A DNA stretch of 25,485 nucleotides from JBFEYJ01 sp041563315 (GCA_041563315.1 JBFFNE010000038.1:1-25485); one strand, 5' to 3'; positions 15,833-23,706 are shown, counted from the stretch's first letter. The notes: generated by a model not told the origin, from the letters alone. Numbers and translations are program-made.

Positions 15833-16714
15833 TTAGCTACCTTTAACCTGAGCCATCACCTCGTCGGCAAAATTTTCCTGCTTTTTCTCGATACCCTCAC
15901 CGACCTCGAACCGCTCGAAGGCCAGGACAGTAGTACCGGCAGCCTTAAGCAGCTTTTCGACGGTGGTGTCGGGATCCTTGACGAAGGGTTGGCCCAGCAA
16001 GGTGATCTCTTTGAGGAACTTGTTAATGCGTCCACCGATCATCTTCTCGATAATCTCGACAGGCTTGCCAGACTCGGCCGCCTGTGCGGTGAAGATCTCT
16101 TTTTCCTTCTCGATCAACGCCGGGTCGACGTCGGCTTCGGAAACCGCGGAGGGACGACTGGCGGCAATATGCATCGCGATATCACGGCCCAGCTCTTCGC
16201 TGCCACCTTCCATGCTCACCACTACGCCGATGCGGCTGCCGTGGGAGTAGCTGGCAACCTGGCCATTCGGGCTGGTCATCAACTTGAAGCGACGCACGTT
16301 CATGTTCTCGCCAATCTTGGCAATCATTGTCTTGAGGGTATCAGCAACAGAACTGCCGCTGGACATGGGCAGTGTCAACAGGGCATCCAAATCGGTAGGC
16401 TGCTTATCCAGTGCCAGCTGGGCCACTTCGTTGCAGAAATTCTGGAATTCGTCACCTTTGGAAACGAAGTCGGTTTCGCAGTTGACCTCTACGATCGCGA
16501 CCACCTTGTTGTCATCGCTGGCCTTGATGGCGATCAGGCCTTCAGCGGCGGTACGCCCGGCCTTTTTATCAGCCTTGGCCAGACCCGTCTTGCGCATGTG
16601 CTCGATGGCGGCTTCAATATCACCATCGCACTCAACCAGTGCCTTTTTGCATTCCATCATGCCGGCGCCTGTGCGCTCACGCAGGTCTTTTACCATTGCA
16701 GCAGTAATTGCCAT
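15833..16714 (-). CDS. tsf: Translation elongation factor Ts
   Basis: Nucleotide exchange factor for EF-Tu. From the ATG at 16714 the 293-residue protein reads MAITAAMVKDLRERTGAGMM, with the UBA-like N-terminal domain (RERTGAGMMECKKAL) and the exchange motif VNCETDFVSK. Two core subdomains follow, including HIAASRP and GQPFVKD. An in-frame extension seven codons upstream is not homologous. An AGAGG ribosome site lies about 10 bases upstream. A strong hairpin in the 120-bp gap from rpsB probably sets the rpsB to tsf ratio. Confidence 0.97.
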   Translation of the reverse strand: MAITAAMVKDLRERTGAGMMECKKALVECDGDIEAAIEHMRKTGLAKADKKAGRTAAEGLIAIKASDDNKVVAIVEVNCETDFVSKGDEFQNFCNEVAQLALDKQPTDLDALLTLPMSSGSSVADTLKTMIAKIGENMNVRRFKLMTSPNGQVASYSHGSRIGVVVSMEGGSEELGRDIAMHIAASRPSAVSEADVDPALIEKEKEIFTAQAAESGKPVEIIEKMIGGRINKFLKEITLLGQPFVKDPDTTVEKLLKAAGTTVLAFERFEVGEGIEKKQENFADEVMAQVKGS

Positions 16715-16788
16715 GTCACAACGTCCTCTTAGCAAATCATATCAATCTTTGTGCCTCCCCCTCTTGAGGAGAAAGCCTGAATTCTTTC

Positions 16789-16817
16789 AAAAAAGGGGGC
16801 TGTGCCCCCTTTTTTTT
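16789..16817. terminator. Strong symmetric terminator or attenuator between rpsB and tsf
   Basis: Six A, then GGGGGC, TGT loop, GCCCCC, then eight T: a textbook intrinsic terminator readable on both strands. On the minus strand it follows rpsB by about 18 bases and precedes tsf by about 75. Partial termination at this junction is known for E. coli rpsB-tsf. Full termination would require a separate tsf promoter in the remaining gap. Confidence 0.85.
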
Positions 16818-16834
16818 GCCGCCAACCCGAAGGT

Positions 16835-17590
16835 TTAACCAGCAGCCTGCTCTTCGCCTTCAGCGACTTCGATAAACTCGTCACCGGCGGTACCACCGAC
16901 CTGGCCGGATGAGGCGCGACCCTCGAGCACGGAATTGGCCGCACCCTGTACATACAGGGTAATGGAGCGGATGGCATCATCATTACCGGGGATCAGGTAG
17001 TCCACACCATCGGGGCTACCATTGGTGTCCACCACAGCAATAACCGGAATACCCAGCTTTTTGGCTTCGCTGATGGCGATGTCCTCATGGCCAACGTCAA
17101 CCACGAACAGGGCATCGGGCAGACCGCCCATATCCTTGATACCACCGAGGCTGCGCTCCAGTTTTTCCAGTTCACGACGACGCATCAGTGCTTCTTTCTT
17201 GGTCAGACGGTCCAGTGAACCCTCCTGCTCCATCGCCTCAAGGTCTTTCAGGCGTTTAATGGACTGTTTGACGGTTTTGTAGTTGGTCAGCATCCCACCG
17301 AGCCAGCGGTGATTAACATACGGCATGCCGCAACGTTCTGCTTCCTGCTTGATGATTTCACGTGCCTGACGCTTGGTGCCAACAAACAGAATATTGCCTT
17401 TTTTGGACGCCAGCTTGGAAACGAAGTTCATCGCTTCATTATAGAGCGGCAGACTCTTTTCCAGGTTAACGATATGAATCTTGTTACGCTCACCGAAGAT
17501 GAAGGGTGACATCTTGGGATTCCAGTAACGGGTCTGGTGACCGAAGTGAACCCCGGCTTCCAGCATTTGACGCATGGTGACATTAGCCAT
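16835..17590 (-). CDS. rpsB: 30S ribosomal protein S2
   Basis: Small-subunit protein needed for binding of S1 and start of translation. The 251-residue product starts MANVTMRQMLEAGVHFGHQT and shows the S2 signatures RYWNPKMSPFIFGERNKIHI, VGTKRQA, YVNHRWLGGMLTN and LPDALFVVDVGHEDIAISEA. The acidic tail (FIEVAEGEEQAAG) is usual in the lineage. An AGGAG ribosome site lies nine bases before the ATG. It is the first gene of the operon and is preceded by a structured leader. Confidence 0.98.
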   Translation of the reverse strand: MANVTMRQMLEAGVHFGHQTRYWNPKMSPFIFGERNKIHIVNLEKSLPLYNEAMNFVSKLASKKGNILFVGTKRQAREIIKQEAERCGMPYVNHRWLGGMLTNYKTVKQSIKRLKDLEAMEQEGSLDRLTKKEALMRRRELEKLERSLGGIKDMGGLPDALFVVDVGHEDIAISEAKKLGIPVIAVVDTNGSPDGVDYLIPGNDDAIRSITLYVQGAANSVLEGRASSGQVGGTAGDEFIEVAEGEEQAAG

Positions 17591-17622
17591 GTTTAACTAC
17601 TCCTAGGTTGGGTTTGGTCCTA

Positions 17623-17682
17623 ACATGTGCCGGGCCATCCAACCCCCCGAGGGGGCACCCGGATAACCCTGGCGGCACATGT
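17623..17682 (-). promoter_or_regulatory. Structured 5' leader of rpsB, candidate S2 autoregulation site
   Basis: In the untranslated region upstream of rpsB, acatgtgccg (17623-17632) pairs perfectly with cggcacatgt (17673-17682). Inside this, CCGGG (17630-17634) can pair with CCCGG (17658-17662), and CCCCC (17644-17648) with GGGGG (17651-17655), giving a nested, nearly continuous stem-loop. S2 is known to repress rpsB-tsf through the mRNA leader in gammaproteobacteria, and the position fits. The match to the known leader family is inferred from location and structure, not from an alignment. Confidence 0.6.
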
Positions 17683-17733
17683 GTGGATTTCGACCTTGGC
17701 GGACCACCCGCTTTCGGCCGATTTTTAGTTTGC

Positions 17734-17763
17734 CTATTAAAGCCGCCCTTTATACCATATCAA
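17734..17763 (-). promoter_or_regulatory. Candidate sigma-70 promoter of rpsB
   Basis: On the minus strand TTGATA (17763-17758) is followed after 18 bases by TAATAG (17739-17734). The -35 box matches five of six consensus positions. A second option, TATAAA with TTGTTG upstream, overlaps it. The position, 144 bases before the rpsB start, leaves room for the structured leader. Confidence 0.4.
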
Positions 17764-17860
17764 GACTTGAGCAACAACGACTAAACCCCAATCTGCCAAG
17801 GAAGGGAAAAACCACTTGCAGCCAATGCCATTGCCATACAAACTTAGGAATATCAAATAG

Positions 17861-18628
17861 ATGAGTGTTAACATCAAGACCACGGAAGAGATCGAAAAGA
17901 TGCGTGTTGCCGGTCGCTTGGCAGCTGAGGTGTTGGAAATGATCGGCACTCATGTTCAGCCTGGCGTCACCACCGACGAACTCGATCGAATCTGCCATGA
18001 TTATATCATCAATGAACAGCAAGCAATCCCCGCGCCACTCAATTACCACGGTTTTCCAAAATCCATATGCAGCTCGATTAACCATGTTGTTTGCCATGGA
18101 ATACCTGGGGAGAAGAAACTGAAAAAGGGCGATATCATCAACCTGGACATCACCATAATCAAAGACGGTTACCACGGCGATACCAGCATGATGTTCTTCG
18201 TCGGTGAACCCTCGGTAATGGCCAAGCGCCTGGTCGAAGTTGCCCGCGAGTGCCTCCTTATCGGCATTCACATGGTAAAACCCGGCATGCGCCTGGGCGA
18301 TATCGGTCATGCCATCCAGACCCACGCTGAGGCTCACAATTACTCCATCGTGCGTGAGTATTGCGGCCATGGCATCGGCAAGGAATTCCACGAGGAACCC
18401 CAGGTGCTGCACTACGGCCGCCCCGGCACCGGTCTTGTACTTGAGCCGGGCATGACCTTCACCATCGAACCGATGGTCAACGCGGGCAAGCAAAGCGTCA
18501 CCCTGATGCGAGACGGCTGGACCGTGATCACCAAGGACCGCTCCCTCTCGGCCCAGTGGGAACACACCCTGCTGGTCACCGATGATGGGGTCGACGTACT
18601 GACACGACGCAAGGACGAAGAGCTCTAG
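17861..18628 (+). CDS. map: Methionine aminopeptidase, type I
   Basis: Removes the N-terminal methionine from nascent proteins. The 255-residue product has the five metal ligands of the pita-bread fold: Asp96 (INLDITI), Asp107 (YHGDTS), His170 (CGHGIG), Glu203 (TIEPMV) and Glu234 (QWEHTL). It starts MSVNIKTTEEIEKMRVAGRL; a TAGGA ribosome site lies about 11 bases upstream. It is transcribed divergently from rpsB, the usual arrangement, and ends one base before the glnD start codon. Confidence 0.97.
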   Translation: MSVNIKTTEEIEKMRVAGRLAAEVLEMIGTHVQPGVTTDELDRICHDYIINEQQAIPAPLNYHGFPKSICSSINHVVCHGIPGEKKLKKGDIINLDITIIKDGYHGDTSMMFFVGEPSVMAKRLVEVARECLLIGIHMVKPGMRLGDIGHAIQTHAEAHNYSIVREYCGHGIGKEFHEEPQVLHYGRPGTGLVLEPGMTFTIEPMVNAGKQSVTLMRDGWTVITKDRSLSAQWEHTLLVTDDGVDVLTRRKDEEL

Positions 18629-21277
18629 ATGCCGTACATCGCCGAACTGTTCGACATCGGAGACTTCGAGGCAACCCTCTCTGCTACCAGCAATCCCGTC
18701 AAACTGTTTCGCGACGCGCTCAAACACGCCAATCAGATACTGGAGCAACGATTTTTAGCCAACGAGTCGGTGGTTTCGCTGGTCGCCCACCGCGCCCAGT
18801 TCATCGATGAGCTGCTGCTGCATGCCTGGCGACACACCGTCGGTAAGGATGACCGAGGTATCGCCCTTGTCGCGGTCGGAGGCTACGGTCGAGGCGAGCT
18901 TCATCCCCACTCCGACATCGATATCATGCTGCTGTCCGAGACAGAGAGCCTGGCGCAGAATAGCGACGCTCTGGAACGCTTCCTCATGTTCCTGTGGGAC
19001 ATTGGACTGGAGGTCGGGCACAGCGTACGCACCCTGCAGGACTGCATCGAGCAGGGCCGAGATGACATCACCGTCGCTACCAACATCATGGAGGCGCGGC
19101 AGCTAAACGGGCCTGAGGCCCTCTTCCAGGAGATGCGCGAGCAGACCGACCAGAATCACATCTGGCCAGGTAGGGAATTCTTTCGTGCCAAGTGGGAAGA
19201 GCAGATTGCCCGCCACCGCAAGTTTTACGACACGGCCTTCAATCTTGAACCGAACATCAAAGAGGGACCGGGTGGGTTGCGCGATATCCAGATGATCGGT
19301 TGGGTGGCCAAACGCCACTTCGGTGCCGATACTCTCCACGATCTTGTCAACCACGGGTTCCTCACCGCCGAGGAGTACATCGTACTGATGCAGGGACAGA
19401 CCTTCCTGTGGAAGGTTCGCTTCGGCTTGCACTCGCTTGCCAAACGACGTGAGGACCGCTTGCTGTTCGACCACCAACGCGCCCTGGCCAAACAATTCGG
19501 CTACCTGGATGACGGCAAGCGACTGGCGGTGGAGCACTTTATGAAGGATTACTACCGCACGGTAAAGGAGCTCGAACGGCTCAACGAGATGCTGCTGCAG
19601 CTATTTCAGGAAGAGATCCTTTACGCCGAGGAGAACGGAGCTCCCCAGCCCATCAATCGCCGCTTTCAATCACGTCACGGCTTTATCGAGGTGACCCATC
19701 CTCAGGTCTTCGTCCAGCATCCCTTCGCCCTGCTAGAGATATTTCTGGTGCTGGCACAGAACCCCAGACTCAAAGGTGTTCGCGCCGGCACAATCCGCCT
19801 GTTGCGAAGCTGCCACAATCTGATAGATGACGACTTTCGCAATGATTTACGCTGCCGCAGCCTGTTCATGGAACTGCTACGCCAGCCTCATGGCATCACC
19901 CACCAACTGCGACGCATGCATCGCTATGGCATACTCGCCGCTTACATACCTGCCTTTGGCAACGTCGTTGGACAAATGCAGCACGACCTGTTCCACGTTT
20001 ACACCGTAGACGAGCACACCCTGTTCGTGATCCGCAACCTGCGTCGCTTCACCGTTCCCGAGCACCACCATGAATTTCCACTCTGCAGCCGAATCAGCCA
20101 GCAGCTGGCCAAGCCGGAGTTGCTCTACATCACCGCCCTGTTTCACGATATCGCCAAAGGCCGTGGCGGCGATCACTCAGTGCTTGGCGCAGAAGATGCC
20201 GAGGCCTTCTGCCGGGCTCACGAACTCAGTGAGTACGACACCAACCTGGTCACCTGGCTCATCCGCAATCACCTGCTGATGTCCACTACCGCGCAACGCA
20301 AAGATATCTCCGACCCCGAGGTGATCAACGAGTTCGCCGCCAAAATAGGGAAACAGGAGTATCTGGAGCATCTCTACCTCCTCACCGTAGCAGACGTCCG
20401 TGCCACCAGCCCTACCGTATGGAACTCATGGAAGGGTGCATTGCTCGCCGAACTCTATCACAGCACACATAAAGCATTGCGCCGCGGGCTATCCAATCCG
20501 GTTGCCGAAAGTGAGATCATCGCCGAGCACAAGGCAGAGGCAAGCAAACTGTTACAATTACAACGCATTGCGCCTGAAACGTTTCAACAGTTCTGGGCAC
20601 GGCTGGACGATGAATACTTCCTGCGCTACTCCGGAAGCGAGATCGCCTGGCACACAAGGGGAGTTATCGAACAGGGCAGCAGCGAGGAACCGCTGGCCCT
20701 GATCCGCCAACAGACCGAGCGTGGCGGTACCGAAATCTTCCTCTACACCCCGATCCGCGGCTACCAGTTCACTACCACAACCACGGCACTGGATCAGATG
20801 GGGCTAAACATCGTCGCTGCACGCATCATACCGTCACGTGACAACCACACTCTGGATACCTACATGGTACTGGAAGAAGACGGTGAACCGATCCATGGAC
20901 AGTTTCGCCTTGATGAGATCCGCAAAATGTTGCAACACCTTCTCACTCATCCTGAAGAGACTCCAGCGAAAGTGCAGCGTCATATGGCGCGCCAACTCAA
21001 ACATTTCAACATCAAAACCCAGGTCATGTTCCATGTCGATTCACGAAAGGCACGCACCGTAATGGAGGTGCTCACCTCTGACCGTCCCGGCCTGCTATCG
21101 CGTATCGCCCGGGCTCTCGCTGCGTGCGACATACGTATGCAGAATGCCAAGATCGCCACTTTTGGTGAACGGGTCGAAGACATTTTCTTTATTACTGACC
21201 GGCACAATCGACCGCTACAGGGAGAGGAACAGAAACAGTGCTTGATAAAAAAAATTATCGAAGTGATGGAAGAGTGA
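18629..21277 (+). CDS. glnD: Bifunctional [protein-PII] uridylyltransferase / uridylyl-removing enzyme
   Basis: Senses glutamine and adds or removes UMP on PII proteins, controlling nitrogen assimilation. The 882-residue protein has an N-terminal nucleotidyltransferase domain with GGYGRGELHPHSDID at 84-98 (Asp96 and Asp98 as metal ligands) and the NIKEGPGGLRDIQ motif. A central HD hydrolase domain has ALFHDIAKGRGGDHS (His506-Asp507). Two C-terminal ACT domains bind glutamine, the second with TSDRPGLLSRIARAL. Length is typical. It directly abuts map with no spacer, so the two are surely co-transcribed. No dap genes follow, unlike in many relatives. Confidence 0.97.
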   Translation: MPYIAELFDIGDFEATLSATSNPVKLFRDALKHANQILEQRFLANESVVSLVAHRAQFIDELLLHAWRHTVGKDDRGIALVAVGGYGRGELHPHSDIDIMLLSETESLAQNSDALERFLMFLWDIGLEVGHSVRTLQDCIEQGRDDITVATNIMEARQLNGPEALFQEMREQTDQNHIWPGREFFRAKWEEQIARHRKFYDTAFNLEPNIKEGPGGLRDIQMIGWVAKRHFGADTLHDLVNHGFLTAEEYIVLMQGQTFLWKVRFGLHSLAKRREDRLLFDHQRALAKQFGYLDDGKRLAVEHFMKDYYRTVKELERLNEMLLQLFQEEILYAEENGAPQPINRRFQSRHGFIEVTHPQVFVQHPFALLEIFLVLAQNPRLKGVRAGTIRLLRSCHNLIDDDFRNDLRCRSLFMELLRQPHGITHQLRRMHRYGILAAYIPAFGNVVGQMQHDLFHVYTVDEHTLFVIRNLRRFTVPEHHHEFPLCSRISQQLAKPELLYITALFHDIAKGRGGDHSVLGAEDAEAFCRAHELSEYDTNLVTWLIRNHLLMSTTAQRKDISDPEVINEFAAKIGKQEYLEHLYLLTVADVRATSPTVWNSWKGALLAELYHSTHKALRRGLSNPVAESEIIAEHKAEASKLLQLQRIAPETFQQFWARLDDEYFLRYSGSEIAWHTRGVIEQGSSEEPLALIRQQTERGGTEIFLYTPIRGYQFTTTTTALDQMGLNIVAARIIPSRDNHTLDTYMVLEEDGEPIHGQFRLDEIRKMLQHLLTHPEETPAKVQRHMARQLKHFNIKTQVMFHVDSRKARTVMEVLTSDRPGLLSRIARALAACDIRMQNAKIATFGERVEDIFFITDRHNRPLQGEEQKQCLIKKIIEVMEE

Positions 21278-21534
21278 ACTTGCCCGATAAAATTTAGCAA
21301 TTTTCCCGCTACTAAGACTGAAAATCAAGTTCCACTCACCCGAAAAATTCGCATGCACGTTTGCCCACCAAGAGAGTAAGTAACGTAAACTCACCCCTGA
21401 ATCAACAACGCAACTTACGATCTTTTTTGTGACCAAGGGCCTTCACTTGTTCGAAAACCAGCTCAGTTCAACCATAGCACCTGCCGAGTGCAAAAGCTGT
21501 GAATCACGTTACCGCATGTAGGACCGGTCAACAC

Positions 21535-21837
21535 TCAGAATTTGTACACCCGACATACATCGGATTGCGTGTACAAATGCTCCCGTACCAGCACCTCTAT
21601 CACGATATTCTCAATGACCGTGGGATTGAGAACTTTGTTAAGCCTTGGTGAGGGAAAACAACGGTTAATAATAAAAATAATCAACGACCAGTTATTCATC
21701 TCCTCCACTGAATAGTGAATCGCCTTGACCATGTCATCATCATGCGGATTTGCCCCAACTGTATCCAGAACCCTCAGGGCAATCCGTTTGACGTTGGATT
21801 CATGTATCCGTCCACGAATATCAATAACTTCAGACAT
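21535..21837 (-). CDS. Unknown 100-residue protein downstream of the RpoS-like gene
   Basis: I do not recognise a family. The ATG at 21837 is chosen because an AGGAG ribosome site lies seven bases upstream; the frame is open ten codons further but without such a site. The protein reads MSEVIDIRGRIHESNVKRIA at the start and has an acidic patch (NPHDDDMVKA). A hydrophobic middle (NNWSLIIFIINRCF, about residues 48-61) and a C-terminal VIENIVIEVLVREHLY helix-like stretch follow. The hydrophobic run is too short and too mixed for a confident membrane span. It lies 100 bases after the sigma factor gene in the same direction and could be co-transcribed with it. Confidence 0.65.
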   Translation of the reverse strand: MSEVIDIRGRIHESNVKRIALRVLDTVGANPHDDDMVKAIHYSVEEMNNWSLIIFIINRCFPSPRLNKVLNPTVIENIVIEVLVREHLYTQSDVCRVYKF

Positions 21838-21937
21838 ACCGAACTCCTTTCTGGCAGACTCAAGCATCGTCGATGCGATATCAGAGGTCCGCCCTCACAT
21901 ACCAGCCTACCTGCTCATAGTTTCCCGCTGAGGATCG

Positions 21938-22876
21938 CTAACCGCCTGCCGCACCGATACCGGTCTCCGTATGGATCAATTCCTGAAGATGCTGGATGGC
22001 ATTGTTCTGTATCTGGCGCACACGTTCCCGGGTGACACCAATCGAGGCACCAACCTGTTCCAGAGTCGAGCTTTCATAGCCATACATGCCATAGCGACGT
22101 ACAAGCACTTCTCGCTCACGTGCATCCAGTCTGCCCAGGAGCTCATTAACCAGGTAACCCTCTTCATCATTGAGCAATTGGTTCTCCGGCTGGTCCTTTT
22201 CATCGCAAATCAGACTAAGCGGAGCTTTCCCCTCATTACTAGTGTCATCATCAATTGACACAGCCTTTTTATTGAGCGACAGCAGTTCCCTGACCAGGCC
22301 GACCGGTTCGCCCAACACCTCTGCAACCATTTCTGGTCCGACGGCATCCTCATAAAACTGACTCAGTTCACGCTCTGTTCTGCGATAGCGGTTGATTCGT
22401 TTAGTGACATGAACGGGCACACGAACCGTCATGTTCTGGTTCATAATCGCCCGGTCGACAGACTGGCGGATCCACCAGGTTGCATAAGTGGAAAAACGAA
22501 ACCCAAGTTCCGGATCAAATTTTTCAACAGCGCGAATCAGTCCCAGATTCCCCTCTTCCACCAGGTCCATCAATGGCAATCCGTTATTCAGGTAACGCAT
22601 ACAGATCTTTACAACAAGCCTCAAATTGGCCTCAATCATCCTGTTTCTGGCGGCTTCATCACCTTTTTGTACCAAGCGTCCGAGCCTTAATTCATCATCA
22701 GCACTCAATAAAGGGTGCTTGGCGATTTCGCGGAAGTAGAGTTGATCGACATCCAGTTCCTTCTCTTTTCTACCGCTACTACTCAACACCTCATCATCGC
22801 CACTTTTACTTTCGCTCACAGACTCTTTCTCCAGTTCTTCTTGATGGTCATGAAGTACTCTTTTCTTACTGTTCAC
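21938..22876 (-). CDS. rpoS: RpoS-like group 2 RNA polymerase sigma factor
   Basis: Alternative sigma factor of the stationary-phase and stress type. The GTG at 22876 follows a GGAGG ribosome site by five bases and gives 312 residues. Residues 1-40 are variable and charged. Region 1.2 begins LDVDQLYFREIAKHPLLSAD at 41, region 2 holds LRLVVKICMRYLNNGLPLMD, GNLGLIRAVEKFDPELGFRF and STYATWWIRQ at 129-138, and region 3 PVHVTKRIN has the lysine typical of RpoS. Region 4 ends LEQVGASIGVTRERVRQIQ at 272-290. It departs from classical RpoS in the divergent region 3 and the short tail ETGIGAAGG. It is not next to nlpD or surE and may be a paralogue, so the symbol is tentative. Confidence 0.85.
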   Translation of the reverse strand: MNSKKRVLHDHQEELEKESVSESKSGDDEVLSSSGRKEKELDVDQLYFREIAKHPLLSADDELRLGRLVQKGDEAARNRMIEANLRLVVKICMRYLNNGLPLMDLVEEGNLGLIRAVEKFDPELGFRFSTYATWWIRQSVDRAIMNQNMTVRVPVHVTKRINRYRRTERELSQFYEDAVGPEMVAEVLGEPVGLVRELLSLNKKAVSIDDDTSNEGKAPLSLICDEKDQPENQLLNDEEGYLVNELLGRLDAREREVLVRRYGMYGYESSTLEQVGASIGVTRERVRQIQNNAIQHLQELIHTETGIGAAGG

Positions 22877-22947
22877 GTAAACCTCCACCGTAAATTCAGT
22901 CAACTACACTCATCTCTGCAAACGCTTATGGGGACAGAACAAAAACA

Positions 22948-23160
22948 TCAGCACACCGCAGCTCTTACTGCCATATGAGGCCAGCCGGTGACACTTATAC
23001 TGCGCGTAGTTCCGTCGGCGTACTCGACAAAAATACCTTCAGGATTTACCCGCAGCACAATAAAACTGCGATTATTGGCATCGCGGTAAATCCCACCCAG
23101 CCGTGGTTCGGGTGAGTACGCCATCTGACGATCAATTCTTAGGGCATTGGTACTTGGCAC
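22948..23160 (-). CDS. Unknown 70-residue protein upstream of the RpoS-like gene
   Basis: No recognised family. The GTG at 23160 follows a GGAGG ribosome site by eight bases; a TTG at 23175 is in frame but lies within that site. The product reads MPSTNALRIDRQMAYSPEPR, then LGGIYRDANNRSFIVLRVNP and GIFVEYADGTTRSISVTGWP. The alternating beta-strand pattern with YRDANNR, V-rich strands and YADG turn suggests a small beta-barrel (SH3-like) fold. It is 71 bases ahead of the sigma factor gene in the same direction. A palindrome-rich region lies directly upstream. It may be the first gene of a small operon with the sigma factor. Confidence 0.6.
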   Translation of the reverse strand: MPSTNALRIDRQMAYSPEPRLGGIYRDANNRSFIVLRVNPEGIFVEYADGTTRSISVTGWPHMAVRAAVC

Positions 23161-23187
23161 AGGTATCGCCTCCAAATGTTATTTAAG

Positions 23188-23259
23188 TACAACAAGTTTC
23201 ACCCTTCCGTAAGGCCGCGTCATCCATAATGGATGACGTTACTTGTTGTATTGTGAAAC
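23188..23259. promoter_or_regulatory. Nested and mutually exclusive inverted repeats upstream of the 70-residue gene
   Basis: A perfect palindrome with 9-bp arms, CGTCATCCA - TAA - TGGATGACG, spans 23218-23238. It lies inside a perfect 10-bp inverted repeat, TACAACAAGT (23188-23197) with ACTTGTTGTA (23241-23250). In addition GTTTCAC (23196-23202) matches GTGAAAC (23253-23259), and this pairing overlaps the outer one in a way that excludes full formation of both. No T-tract follows, so a simple terminator is unlikely. It could be an operator or a switching mRNA leader. Confidence 0.55.
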
Positions 23260-23419
23260 GCATGAAACAGGAAAACAGCGGCTCGAGATTGACGACAGAA
23301 AAGCTTTAAATAATGTTTGAAACCATCATAAGATTCTGTCATTCTTTGTCTTCGCCTTCCTGACGAAGAACCACCCTTTCCCTTCCAATAGCGATAAGTA
23401 AAACAGTACTTGGACCTTT

Positions 23420-23456
23420 TAGGTAGTTCGCACGAATACCTAGGTAGAAATACCTA
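23420..23456. promoter_or_regulatory. Cluster of four TACCTA/TAGGTA half-sites, candidate operator
   Basis: TAGGTA at 23420-23425, TACCTA at 23437-23442, TAGGTA at 23441-23446 and TACCTA at 23451-23456 alternate in orientation; the middle two form the palindrome TACCTAGGTA. Heptamers beginning TACC are typical of NarL-type response regulators, and such a regulator is encoded about 250 bases away. The link between the two is an inference from proximity. Confidence 0.5.
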
Positions 23457-23588
23457 TATGGCGGACCTCAATTAATAAAGTTTCAAAGTGTGTAACGATG
23501 GCAAGCCAGCCTGACACTCCTGTCCAGCAAGCTCAAAACGTAAGAAAGGAAACTTCTCACAAAAGGAGTGCCGAAAATTTTTTTGTGC

Positions 23589-23602
23589 GGGGGGGGGGGG
23601 GG
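23589..23602. repeat. Homopolymer of 14 G residues
   Basis: A run of 14 G preceded by ttttttttgtgc and followed by tactgc, in a region without genes. Long poly-G tracts slip during replication and can vary in length between cells. They are also prone to sequencing error. Confidence 0.95.
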
Positions 23603-23706
23603 TACTGCTAAGCAGAAGGGAGGAAGAAAGAGAGGCGCTTGGGGGCTTTACTGTGAAAACAGAAAAGTAGAAAGTGGGCACTATGATGCTGTTGTCAAAC
23701 TAATCA

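Larger units (their letters stand above)
23161..23706. other. 546-base intergenic region rich in regulatory-looking signals
   Basis: No credible gene is present. From left to right it holds overlapping inverted repeats (23188-23259), AT-rich sequence, four TACCTA-type half-sites (23420-23456), and a G14 homopolymer (23589-23602) next to purine-rich sequence. Short open frames across the G tract translate to low-complexity glycine or proline runs and are not supported. It is upstream of the 70-residue gene and downstream of the response regulator gene, both on the minus strand. Confidence 0.7.

Noticed and set aside
17750..18748. 332-codon open frame on the minus strand
   Set aside because: It lies opposite map and the start of glnD, whose catalytic motifs are complete; the antisense translation has no recognisable domain.
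21278..21534. Possible small gene or RNA gene between glnD and the 100-residue gene
   Set aside because: I found no open frame with a ribosome site, no tRNA-like cloverleaf and no terminator hairpin; nothing could be supported.
23472..23681. 69-codon minus-strand frame with Ser/Leu/Pro repeats
   Set aside because: It comes from translating the C-tract and purine/pyrimidine-skewed sequence; there is no start signal and no domain.
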